NCBI RefSeq assembly: GCF_015222005.1
Contig: NZ_JADFFL010000002.1
Location: forward strand, 496,001 to 560,000
Source of the DNA: Mucilaginibacter myungsuensis
GTDB lineage: Bacteria; Bacteroidota; Bacteroidia; Sphingobacteriales; Sphingobacteriaceae
Direction: 5' to 3'
Length of the DNA stretch: 64,000 bases
In this document: piece after piece, positions 26,154-34,221 of the stretch
Layout: each line of letters starts with the position of its first letter
How positions within the stretch are numbered: position 1 is the stretch's first letter
The notes under the pieces: model-generated
The model's input: only the letters and a program-made list of their open reading frames with translations
Told to the model about the DNA's origin: nothing
Database searches by the model: none
Made by a program: the position numbers and the translations under genes

Positions 26154-26279
26154 GAGTGTGGTTTATAAGTCTAAGGGGCGCAATATAGGCGATCAAAATT
26201 GAAATGATCAGGCCTGCTGGTATTTACTCAAAATTAAATTTAAGTACCTAAGCGCTAATTTTTTATCAAATAAGATGAT

Positions 26280-26702
26280 CTACACTTTTGCTTGCCAACC
26301 GGCAAAAGGCTTGGGTGTTGCGTAGGCCGGGCCGCCATTTTTGGCTGTGCCTTGTATGGTCGTTAATAAAACTGCTCCCGTTTGTTGTGCTTCGGTCACC
26401 TGGGCGCGGGTGATGCCTGTTAACGGTACTTTAACGCGGCCGCCGCTTTGGCTATGATCACCGGCATATTGACCTAACCCAAGGTAAAAGAAACGGCCAC
26501 CCTTAGGGCCTTGCACGTAAGGGCCTTTAAAGTCGGGCAGATCATCGTCGCCTTTAACCTCGATGGTCAGGTCGAAATAAAGATCCTTGCCTGCCGAATG
26601 TTGCACTTGATCGACGGTGTAATTACTGCCGCTACCTTTTTGCAGTGCATAAGTGAAATTTGCGGGAGGGGTTTGCAGGATGACGTGAAGATCGATGTGC
26701 AT
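26280..26702 (-). CDS. DUF5990 family protein
   Basis: 140 residues, no signal peptide. The start HIDLHVILQTPPANFTYALQ, then YFDLTIEVKGDDDLPDFKGP and the central VQGPKGGRFFYLGLGQYAG fit DUF5990, a family of small cytoplasmic proteins without known activity. It is flanked by the barrel gene and the phosphoesterase gene, both on the same strand. Confidence 0.75.
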   Translation of the reverse strand: MHIDLHVILQTPPANFTYALQKGSGSNYTVDQVQHSAGKDLYFDLTIEVKGDDDLPDFKGPYVQGPKGGRFFYLGLGQYAGDHSQSGGRVKVPLTGITRAQVTEAQQTGAVLLTTIQGTAKNGGPAYATPKPFAGWQAKV

Positions 26703-26764
26703 GATGATAAAAAACGGTGTCGGATGACATGGTTGAGTTTATAGTCTGCAATATACCAAAAAAC

Positions 26765-27619
26765 TCAATGTGTCTCCTGCCTGAATTTTTCCAGCAGGGC
26801 GTTCACGTTCAGCTTATCGTCCAGATTCTCAGCGTCGGTCTTGTCGTCGTCCTCTACCTCGGTCTCAAAGTCTTCGGGGCGGTACTGAAAGATCTTCCAT
26901 TGGCCGTCGTGATATTCTAAAGCTGTAAGGCTTTCTACCCAGTCGCCGCTGTTGAGGTATAGTACCGAGCCGTTATTTTCGGTCGAGTTGATGTTGCGGA
27001 TCTCGGCGTGGTGGATGTGCCCGCAGATCACATAGTCGTAACCCTTGTCCACAGCCAGGTCGGCGGCGGTCTGCTCAAAAGCGTTAATGAATTTTACGGC
27101 GTCTTTAAACTTAGCCTTTACCTTTTGCGAGAAGCTCATTTTTTGCCGCCCCATTTTGGTGAGGAACCAGTTAGCCACGCTGTTGATCAGTATGAGCGTA
27201 TCATACCCCACCGCGCCCAGTTTGGCCAGCCATTTAGAGTGCTGCATAGTCACGTCGAACACGTCGCCATGAAAGATCCAGGCCTTTTTGCCGTCAACAT
27301 CCAGCACCAGCTTATTCATTAGTTTAAATGCGCCCAGATCAAAGTCGGCAAATTTGCGCAGCATCTCGTCGTGGTTGCCGGTGAGGTAGTAAACGGGTGT
27401 ACCCTCGGTCACAAATTTCATAATGCGGCGCACCACTTTCATGTGGGTATCGGGCCAGTAAGACTTGCTGAATTGCCAAATGTCTATAATGTCGCCATTG
27501 AGGATAAGCGCCTTGGGTTTAATGCTCTTCAAATACTTGAGCAACTCCTTAGCGTGGCAGCCGTAGGTGCCCAGGTGCACGTCGGATATGATGGCTATAT
27601 CAACTTCGCGTTTGGCCAT
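26765..27619 (-). CDS. Metallophosphoesterase, LpxH-like (UDP-2,3-diacylglucosamine diphosphatase)
   Basis: 284 residues with the full calcineurin-type motif set: ISDVHLGT, LNGDIIDIWQF, TGNHDEML, FHGDVFDV and GHIHHAEI. This arrangement matches the LpxH branch that releases lipid X in lipid A synthesis. The acidic C-terminal tail (EDDDKTDAENLDD) is typical of the Bacteroidota versions. Other lipid A genes are not adjacent, so a different phosphoesterase role is possible. Confidence 0.82.
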   Translation of the reverse strand: MAKREVDIAIISDVHLGTYGCHAKELLKYLKSIKPKALILNGDIIDIWQFSKSYWPDTHMKVVRRIMKFVTEGTPVYYLTGNHDEMLRKFADFDLGAFKLMNKLVLDVDGKKAWIFHGDVFDVTMQHSKWLAKLGAVGYDTLILINSVANWFLTKMGRQKMSFSQKVKAKFKDAVKFINAFEQTAADLAVDKGYDYVICGHIHHAEIRNINSTENNGSVLYLNSGDWVESLTALEYHDGQWKIFQYRPEDFETEVEDDDKTDAENLDDKLNVNALLEKFRQETH

Positions 27620-27691
27620 TATACAAAGGTGGATAAAATGCCGGCGGGGAAGGATCTCCGGCGGGTTACATGTTCTGGAAAAGGGCGGCGA

Positions 27692-27796
27692 TCACTCGTC
27701 GTCATCTATCTCATCGGTCTTAACATCGTACGGACTTATATAAAAAATACCTACAAAAAGCAGCAGCCCTACAACAAGCAAATAATCAAAATGCAT
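27692..27796 (-). CDS. 34-residue single-pass membrane peptide
   Basis: A short frame between the phosphoesterase and the DinB gene on the same strand: ATG at 27796, TGA at 27692-27694. The translation starts MHFDYLLVVGLLLFVGIFYI, a good transmembrane helix, continues SPYDVKTDEI and ends with the acidic DDDE. The helix-plus-acidic-tail design is typical of real small membrane proteins and unlikely by chance. No family is recognised and no ribosome-binding site is clear. Confidence 0.6.
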   Translation of the reverse strand: MHFDYLLVVGLLLFVGIFYISPYDVKTDEIDDDE

Positions 27797-27879
27797 CAGC
27801 TATCAAGTTTTAACAAAGTTCACGGTCTCAAATTATTATAACGTTAAGACTGAGTTAAATATCAAAAGTTGCAGTTGTA

Positions 27880-28404
27880 TCAAAATTTTTTTTCGATGCG
27901 CTTTAATTGCTTCAGGTGATGGTTCAAATGTATGCGGATGAACTTAAGCCATTGCCCGGCACTAAGCATCCCCAAACGCGGGTGAGCTACCCGGCCATCG
28001 TTCTCGAGGTTAAGCATCAGCGCTACCATAGCATCCAGCCGCTGGCGGCATTTGATGATGTAGTTACGGGCCTCTTCTTTACTGATCTTGATCGCCGGCA
28101 TCCGCTCGGCAACCTTAGCAGGTTGCTTGGTTCGTATCCCCGGCGGGAACATGCCAAAGAACAGGATGGCTTTCCCCAACCAGTTGGCGCCTTTATTGGT
28201 GGGCTTGCAGGTCTTTTGCGTACACCGCTCCAGCGCAATGGTAGACCCCAACGTAGCCTGCATAATGTGCGAGTATACCTCGGCGTATGACCAGCCGCCG
28301 CCGGGTGGGGTTTCGGCGAAGCGCTCATCGCTCACCTTGTCTATCCAGGCACGGTAGGTATCTAAAACAGCTTCGGTCTTTTTGCGTTCGGCGATGATAT
28401 TCAT
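27880..28404 (-). CDS. DinB family protein
   Basis: 174 residues forming the four-helix DinB/YfiT-like bundle. The opening LDTYRAWIDKVSDERFAETPP and WSYAEVYSHIMQATLGS fit the family. Possible metal-ligand histidines are HIM (about 47) and the C-terminal HLNHHLKQLKRIE. DinB-like proteins include metal-dependent thiol transferases; the activity here is unknown. Upstream of the small membrane peptide and lpxH-like gene on the same strand. Confidence 0.8.
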   Translation of the reverse strand: MNIIAERKKTEAVLDTYRAWIDKVSDERFAETPPGGGWSYAEVYSHIMQATLGSTIALERCTQKTCKPTNKGANWLGKAILFFGMFPPGIRTKQPAKVAERMPAIKISKEEARNYIIKCRQRLDAMVALMLNLENDGRVAHPRLGMLSAGQWLKFIRIHLNHHLKQLKRIEKKF

Positions 28405-28447
28405 GCTGGTAAAGTTAACAGGATCGGCGAAAAAATGTGTTCGGTAA

Positions 28448-28479
28448 TTTGCAGATGCTAAAAATATTTGCTATCTTTA
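28448..28479 (+). promoter_or_regulatory. Candidate promoter of the first IPT/NHL lipoprotein
   Basis: TTTG (28448-28451), a 20-nt spacer and TATCTTTA (28472-28479) match the consensus with one deviation in the last base. The 5' UTR would be about 16 nt. Confidence 0.5.
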
Positions 28480-28501
28480 CATTAGCTATACTTTAACACA
28501 A

Positions 28502-29749
28502 ATGAAGATACCTAAACTTATTATCCCTGCTTTATTTGCGACCGCTACAATTTTCGGTGCCTGTAAAAAAAGCAACATCCAACCGATATCAGGAGAGCAA
28601 AGTCCCGCTGTTAAACTTTTGGCTGGCGTTACCCCATCTAAAGGTTTGCCCCGTAGCGTAGTCACCATTACCGGGTCAAATTTCAGCACAGACAAAACCA
28701 AACTCGATGTACGTTTTAATGGTATGGCCGCCACCGTCTACACGGCCACTGCTACTCAACTGGTCGTTGGTGTGCCACAAACTGCATCTACAGGAAAAAT
28801 AACAGTTACGTCGGATGGGGTTACGTCAACATCAGTCGCCAACTTTACCGTCACCGGTGCTACGCAAAGCACCTGGCAAAAAACAGGCAGTCTATATGCC
28901 GCCGTAGATCCACAGGGGAATATATACACTACTTATGGCGGAGATGTGTATAAAGGAAATATAGCTACCCCCGGCAGTTTAACAATATTTTCAAATTCCA
29001 CTACACCACTTAAATACCTAAGAACGATAGCGACAGGTGCGTCAGGCGTAGTTTATGTGGTCGAGTGGCAACGTAATTCGATCATAAAGTTAAGCAGTAC
29101 GGGCGCTGTTTCTGTATTAGCAGGGGGCGGCTTGGCCGGCCATCGCGACGGACAGGGCACGGCGGCTGGATTCGCGGGGCCGAACGGCATCGCGGTAGAT
29201 GCGGCAGGCAACATTTTTGTCGCAGACTATTCTACGATACGCAAGATCGACCTTTCAGGCAATGTAACTACATTTGCCGGTTCTATGCAGCAAGGTAACG
29301 TGGATGGCGCGGGCACCACAGCTCGCTTTAGCGAACTGACCGGGCTAGCTATAGATGCTGCCGGAAACCTTTTTGTAGCTGATAACAAAAACAAAAATAT
29401 CCGTAAGATCACCCCTAACGGAGTGGTATCTACAATTGCGGGCAGCGGCAGAACTGGATATGATGATGGCCCGGCAGCGACAGCAGCTTTTGGATACCCT
29501 CAAGGATTGGCTGTTGACGCAGCAGGCAACATCTTTGTGGCTGATTACGATTATCCGCTTACATCAACCATTAGGATGATCAATACAGCCGGCTATGTAA
29601 GCACCTTTTTGCAGGGCAATACCCAAGCTGTCGCCAACGGACCGATCAACGCTTCGTCCACCTATTTTTCGGATAGTGTTGTGTTTGATGTGGCGGGTAA
29701 TATGTATATCTCTAACCTGGGTGTGGTAAGCAAAGTGGCTTTTAATTAG
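28502..29749 (+). CDS. IPT/TIG and NHL-repeat lipoprotein, copy 1
   Basis: 415 residues. A lipoprotein signal has lipobox FGAC. An IPT/TIG domain (about 38-118) contains GLPRSVVTITGSNFS and VRFNGMAATVY. A six-bladed NHL-like propeller follows, with repeats such as PNGIAVDAAGNIFVADYSTI, LTGLAIDAAGNLFVADNKN and PQGLAVDAAGNIFVADYDY. Such surface lipoproteins probably bind a glycan or protein ligand; the function is unknown. It is followed at 77 bp by a paralogue. Confidence 0.85.
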   Translation: MKIPKLIIPALFATATIFGACKKSNIQPISGEQSPAVKLLAGVTPSKGLPRSVVTITGSNFSTDKTKLDVRFNGMAATVYTATATQLVVGVPQTASTGKITVTSDGVTSTSVANFTVTGATQSTWQKTGSLYAAVDPQGNIYTTYGGDVYKGNIATPGSLTIFSNSTTPLKYLRTIATGASGVVYVVEWQRNSIIKLSSTGAVSVLAGGGLAGHRDGQGTAAGFAGPNGIAVDAAGNIFVADYSTIRKIDLSGNVTTFAGSMQQGNVDGAGTTARFSELTGLAIDAAGNLFVADNKNKNIRKITPNGVVSTIAGSGRTGYDDGPAATAAFGYPQGLAVDAAGNIFVADYDYPLTSTIRMINTAGYVSTFLQGNTQAVANGPINASSTYFSDSVVFDVAGNMYISNLGVVSKVAFN

Positions 29750-29826
29750 TGCCATTGTTGTAAAAGACCTATTTACTTTTTCGGAAAATTTATCTTTGGG
29801 ACAGGGGAACTTAAACCTTTATTAAA

Positions 29827-31113
29827 ATGAAACTACTTAAAACGATCCTATCAACGTGCGTGCTGTTAGCCGCCATGGCCGGCTGTAAAAAAAGCGACTC
29901 TGTGATCAGCGATATTAAGATCCCTCCTGTCGTCATCACCCCGGCTAAACCATCAATAACTTCAACTTCGCCAACTAAGGTCTTGCCAAATAGTACTTTA
30001 ACCATCACCGGGAAAAATTTCCCTACTGCTACCGGTAAAGTGGCCGTAAATTTTGGATCTGTTGCAGCAACCGTCGCCTCGGTCAGCTCTACCCAGATCG
30101 TAGTACATGTTCCGGCAGCCGCAAAGTCCGGCCCTGTGATCACCATCTTAGATGGCTCGGCCATGGTAGCTGCCCTTGATGTTACCGTGCTAAGCGGTAC
30201 CCAAAGCGCATGCGACTATACCCGTTATGTGGAGTATTTTGCATCAGATGCTTTAGGCAATGTGTATAATGATAGCAATAACAGTATCTACGTTAATAAC
30301 CCGTCGGGTGTCAGCTCGCTGTTTATCCGCTCTGTTGCCGGCACGCCGGGCGAGTTTGCAGTTATATCGGGATTGGCATTTGATGCATCGGGAAATGTGT
30401 ACTTTGCAGATCGTGCGAAAAACAAGATATTTAAAGTAACCGTGGCCGGCGTAATATCAACTTTTGCAGGCACCGGCGTGTCGGGTTTTGCCGACGGACC
30501 AAGTACCACCGCGCAGTTGGCAGCCCCTTCCGGCTTAGCTATTGATGCCTCGGGGAACCTATATACAGCAACTAACGCACGGATACGTAAGATCAGCAAT
30601 ACGGGTGAGATAAGCACCCTTGCAGGCCAGGCGCTCAGTGGCTATGTGGACGGACCAGCGTCGGTTGCCAAATTTGGAGCGGTCTATTCCATCGTAGTGG
30701 ATAAAGAAAATAACATACTGCTAAGCGATGCCACTAATCATGTCATCCGTAAAATAACACCTGCGGGTGTTACATCTACATTTGCAGGAACCGGCGCAGA
30801 TGGCTGGGATGACGGCACCGTTAAAACCGCGACCTTTAGGTGGCCGCAAGGTATGGCATTTAACGCCAATGGCGACCTTTTTGTAAGCGATAACTACTTT
30901 AACCCGGGCCGTGCCAGCAAAATAAGGATGATCAATAAAGCAGGGTTAGTGACCACATTCATGAACGGCGATTTTAGTACGCCTCAAGTGCTGCCCGGCC
31001 CGCTGAATGTTGCGTCGGTCATGTTCCCTAATGGATTAGCATTTAATGCGGCGGGAGATATGTACATAGCCCAAACAGGCAACGGTTGCCGTACCATAGT
31101 TACTTTTAACTAA
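29827..31113 (+). CDS. IPT/TIG and NHL-repeat lipoprotein, copy 2
   Basis: 428 residues. Lipobox MAGC, then an IPT/TIG domain (VLPNSTLTITGKNFPTATGK, VNFGSVAATV) and NHL repeats (ISGLAFDASGNVYFADRAK, PSGLAIDASGNLYTATNAR, PQGMAFNANGDLFVSDNYF). It has the same domain order as copy 1, so it is a tandem duplication that has diverged well. A TATCTTTG -7 element (29791-29798) suggests a promoter of its own. Its stop codon is embedded in an inverted repeat shared with the convergent gene. Confidence 0.85.
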   Translation: MKLLKTILSTCVLLAAMAGCKKSDSVISDIKIPPVVITPAKPSITSTSPTKVLPNSTLTITGKNFPTATGKVAVNFGSVAATVASVSSTQIVVHVPAAAKSGPVITILDGSAMVAALDVTVLSGTQSACDYTRYVEYFASDALGNVYNDSNNSIYVNNPSGVSSLFIRSVAGTPGEFAVISGLAFDASGNVYFADRAKNKIFKVTVAGVISTFAGTGVSGFADGPSTTAQLAAPSGLAIDASGNLYTATNARIRKISNTGEISTLAGQALSGYVDGPASVAKFGAVYSIVVDKENNILLSDATNHVIRKITPAGVTSTFAGTGADGWDDGTVKTATFRWPQGMAFNANGDLFVSDNYFNPGRASKIRMINKAGLVTTFMNGDFSTPQVLPGPLNVASVMFPNGLAFNAAGDMYIAQTGNGCRTIVTFN

Positions 31114-31133
31114 CTATAGTAAAATAGTTAGTT
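31108..31133. terminator. Inverted repeat spanning both stop codons of convergent genes
   Basis: AACTAACTAT (31108-31117), loop AGTAAA, ATAGTTAGTT (31124-31133), a perfect 10-bp stem. It contains the TAA of the NHL lipoprotein and the TAG of the YjjG-type gene, which are adjacent with no gap. It is AT-rich and lacks a long T tract, so it may be a weak two-way terminator. Confidence 0.5.
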
Positions 31134-31833
31134 CCTTTAAGCCTGTTATCTGCATCGGCACGCTATCAGGCTTTTCGGCATTGTAAGGGTTAAAAAAGAT
31201 AGCATCCATCCCAAAGTCGAGGGCTCCCAGCACGTCGGCTTCCAGGCTGTCGCCTATCATCAGGCTCTCGGCTTTGGTAGTGCCGGCCAGATTAATGGCG
31301 TGCTGAAAAATGCCCGGGTCGGGCTTGTTAACGCCCACCAGTTCGGATATGATGACGTGGGTAAAATACTTGCCAATATCACTGTTACAGATCTTTACAT
31401 CCTGCGATTCTTTAAAACCATTGCTGATGAGGTGCAGGGTGTACTTGCCGCTTAGATATTCCAGCGTCTCGTGCGCATGCGGGAACAGGTTAGTTTTGGT
31501 TGGGCAAAGCCTAACGTAGGCATCCTCAAAACCATGCGGTATCACATCGGGGTGAACGCCCAGATCTAAAAACGTTTGCTTAAAGCGGGCCTCGCGCAAG
31601 GCTTGTTTAGTGATGTTGCCCAAATGGTAATCGCGCCAAAGTTTGTGGTTATTGGCGGTGTAGGTCTCAATAAATGTATCGGCCGAACTTAAACCGATAT
31701 CGTTCAAGCGGTGCAGCACAAATAACTCATGCAGGGTCTCCTCGGCGTTCTTGTCAAAATCCCAGATGGTATGATCAAGGTCAAAAAAAATGTGTTTGTA
31801 TTTTGAGGAGATGTCGAATTTCGGATGTTCCAT
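31114..31833 (-). CDS. YjjG-like HAD phosphatase (pyrimidine 5'-nucleotidase family)
   Basis: 239 residues from the ATG at 31833, chosen because the sequence EHPKFDISSKYKHIFFDLD begins there in the usual register; an upstream in-frame start would add 18 unconserved residues. HAD motif I is FFDLDHTIWDF, motif II LISNGF, and motifs III/IV KPDPGIFQHA and MIGDSLEADVLGA. The YjjG group hydrolyses non-canonical pyrimidine nucleotides and sugar phosphates. It stands between an NHL lipoprotein gene and a glycosyltransferase gene. Confidence 0.85.
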   Translation of the reverse strand: MEHPKFDISSKYKHIFFDLDHTIWDFDKNAEETLHELFVLHRLNDIGLSSADTFIETYTANNHKLWRDYHLGNITKQALREARFKQTFLDLGVHPDVIPHGFEDAYVRLCPTKTNLFPHAHETLEYLSGKYTLHLISNGFKESQDVKICNSDIGKYFTHVIISELVGVNKPDPGIFQHAINLAGTTKAESLMIGDSLEADVLGALDFGMDAIFFNPYNAEKPDSVPMQITGLKELTILL

Positions 31834-31976
31834 TTCGGATGTGTGCTTATTGCGGACGTATCTTATTCGGATAGATCCTGTCGGCAAAGCTAAGGATAGT
31901 GGCTGAAAACCATCGTCCTAAAAATCTCATTTCATCAACTCAACAAAACTGTGATCGCCCTATCTTTACCGCCACT

Positions 31977-33647
31977 ATGGACCGACCACAGAACGATACT
32001 TATTACAAATGGCTCTACATCCTTATTGGCATGGCTGTGCTGGTGAATTTTAGCGGCCTGTTCGTTACCATTATTGGTCCCGATGGTACGTTCTACGCCA
32101 CCATCGCCAAAACTATGGTGCAAAAGCACGATTATGTAAACCTGTACGTAAAAGGCGCCGACTTTCTGGATAAGCCCCACTTCCCATTCTGGGTAACGGC
32201 GGCATTTTTTGAGGTGTTCGGGTTCGTGACCTGGGCTTATAAACTGCCGGGTATCCTGTTCCTGATGATGGGCGCGGTTTATACTTACCGCTTCGCCAAG
32301 GATCTTTACAACAAAGAGATCGCCCTATGGTCGGTACTGATCCTGCTGACGGCCGAGCATATCATCATTTCTAATAACGATGTGCGTGCGGAACCTTACC
32401 TTACCGGGTTGATCATCGCGGCTATTTATCACCTTTACTTGGCCCACACCCGCAATAATTATTGGCATATCCTGTGGGGCAGCATCTTTGCCGCGCTGGC
32501 CATCATGACTAAGGGCATGTTCGCTATTATCCCCATCGGTGGCGCTATCGTGGCGCAATTCATCTTCACCAAACAATGGCGGGCGCCATTTCACTTACGC
32601 TGGTTATTGGCGATAGTGTTAACGCTGATCTTTATCCTGCCCGAGGTGTATTGCGTGTATGCGCAATTTGACCTTCATCCCGAGAAATTGGTGTTCGATA
32701 AGCACAATGTATCGGGTGTGAAATTCTTTTTTTGGGATAGCCAGTTCGGGCGGTTCTTCAATACCGGCCCTATCAAAGGCAGCGGCGACCCGTTCTTTTT
32801 TGTGCATACTTTGGCCTGGGCATTTTTGCCATGGTCGTTACTGTTGTTCGCGGCTATCTATCAGTCTATTAAGCAACAAGTAAAAAATACAGCTAACGCG
32901 CAGTGGTATTGTTTGGGTGGAGCACTGCTGACGTTCCTGGTGTTCTCGGCTTCCAAATTCCAGTTGCCGTATTATTTAAATATCATTTTTCCGCTTTTCG
33001 CTATTCAGTTGGCGGCTTACCTATATACCCTACAAAATTCAAAAAGTAAATATTGGGTGCAAAATGTGCAGTCGGTAGTGATGTTGCTGATGCTAATAGT
33101 TGTCGCCGCGCTGCAATATTATTTCAGGCCGGAGGCTTTAGCCTGGCCGGTAGTGGTAATCATGGGCTTGCTGATGGTGCTGGCCATGTCTATCCCGAAA
33201 CACACCCGCGTGGGCGAGATCCGCAAAGTGGCCATCCGCACCACCATTGTTGCCTTTGTGGTCAACCTGTATTTTAACCTGGCTTTCTATCCGACGCTGT
33301 TAAAATATCAGGGCGGCAGCGAGGCGGCTGATTACATCAATAGCATCAATACCAACAATTACCCAGTTGCGCAAACCGGCGATGTATATAGTTTCCCGCT
33401 TGACTTTTACATCCGTGGGACGCTGAAAACTATCGACCCCGTAGGCAACGGCCCCCTGCCGCAAAAGCCTTTCTACCTGGTAAGTAACGCCCGTGTTTTA
33501 GGTGATCTTGTCAAACTGAAAGGCTGGCAAATGGAGGAAGTTAAGTCGTTCGATACTTATTGGATATCTATGCTTAAGACCGCTTTCCTTAACCGGACTA
33601 CCCGCCAAGCTGAATTGGAGACCATTGTTGTTGTACTGGTGAAATAA
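31977..33647 (+). CDS. ArnT-like glycosyltransferase, family 39 type
   Basis: About 556 residues with roughly 11-12 membrane spans. The first loop has GPDGTFYATIAKTM with the acidic residue typical of GT39/ArnT enzymes. LDKPHFPFWVTAAFFEVFG and the later WAFLPWSLLLF are characteristic, and a soluble C-terminal domain follows. It likely moves a sugar from a polyprenyl carrier to lipid A or a surface glycan; the sugar is unknown. I start at ATG 31977 (DRPQNDTYYKW). A longer frame begins at 31899, but TATCTTTA at 31961-31968 looks like a -7 element inside it. Confidence 0.82.
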   Translation: MDRPQNDTYYKWLYILIGMAVLVNFSGLFVTIIGPDGTFYATIAKTMVQKHDYVNLYVKGADFLDKPHFPFWVTAAFFEVFGFVTWAYKLPGILFLMMGAVYTYRFAKDLYNKEIALWSVLILLTAEHIIISNNDVRAEPYLTGLIIAAIYHLYLAHTRNNYWHILWGSIFAALAIMTKGMFAIIPIGGAIVAQFIFTKQWRAPFHLRWLLAIVLTLIFILPEVYCVYAQFDLHPEKLVFDKHNVSGVKFFFWDSQFGRFFNTGPIKGSGDPFFFVHTLAWAFLPWSLLLFAAIYQSIKQQVKNTANAQWYCLGGALLTFLVFSASKFQLPYYLNIIFPLFAIQLAAYLYTLQNSKSKYWVQNVQSVVMLLMLIVVAALQYYFRPEALAWPVVVIMGLLMVLAMSIPKHTRVGEIRKVAIRTTIVAFVVNLYFNLAFYPTLLKYQGGSEAADYINSINTNNYPVAQTGDVYSFPLDFYIRGTLKTIDPVGNGPLPQKPFYLVSNARVLGDLVKLKGWQMEEVKSFDTYWISMLKTAFLNRTTRQAELETIVVVLVK

Positions 33648-33672
33648 GGTCGCCCCTAACATTATTAAGATC

Positions 33673-34173
33673 ATGCAAATTCGTAAAGCTACCATAGCCG
33701 ATATCCCTGCCATTATGCAGGTTGTTAAAGAAGTTATCCCCGTGATGCGCGCCTCGGGTAATTTTCAGTGGGATGATAAATACCCTAACCCGCAAGTTTT
33801 TGAAAGCGACATAGCCGCCGATCAACTTTGGGTGGCCAATGTGGATGGCGACCTTGCAGGTCTTGTTGCCATTACTACCGAGCAATACCCCGAGTACGCC
33901 CAGGCGGGTTTGGATATATCGCAAACCGCTATTGTGATCCATAGGTTGGCTGTTAGTCCGCGGTTTAAGGGTAAGGGGGTAGCCATTAACCTGGTGCTAC
34001 AGGCCGATGCGGTGGCTAAGGAACGTGGTATCGATATCCTCCGCATTGATACCAATGCCGAAAATAAGATCGCGCGGAATCTGTTCACAAAAGCGGGTTA
34101 CGAGTTCAGGGGCGAGATCACACTACAGTTCCGCCCGGGGCTGAAGTTTGTTTGTTTTGAGAAGTTGTTGTAG
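33673..34173 (+). CDS. GNAT family N-acetyltransferase
   Basis: 166 residues covering one GNAT fold. The N-terminus is QIRKATIADIPAIMQVV, and the acetyl-CoA-binding loop is VSPRFKGKGVAINLVLQAD (about 95-113). A conserved DTNAENKIARNLFTKAGYEF block ends motif B. The substrate is unknown. It is 25 bp downstream of the glycosyltransferase and may be cotranscribed. Confidence 0.87.
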   Translation: MQIRKATIADIPAIMQVVKEVIPVMRASGNFQWDDKYPNPQVFESDIAADQLWVANVDGDLAGLVAITTEQYPEYAQAGLDISQTAIVIHRLAVSPRFKGKGVAINLVLQADAVAKERGIDILRIDTNAENKIARNLFTKAGYEFRGEITLQFRPGLKFVCFEKLL

Positions 34174-34221
34174 GAAATTTGGCGGGAATTTGGTATATTT
34201 ACTGTACTGAACTTTGTCATA

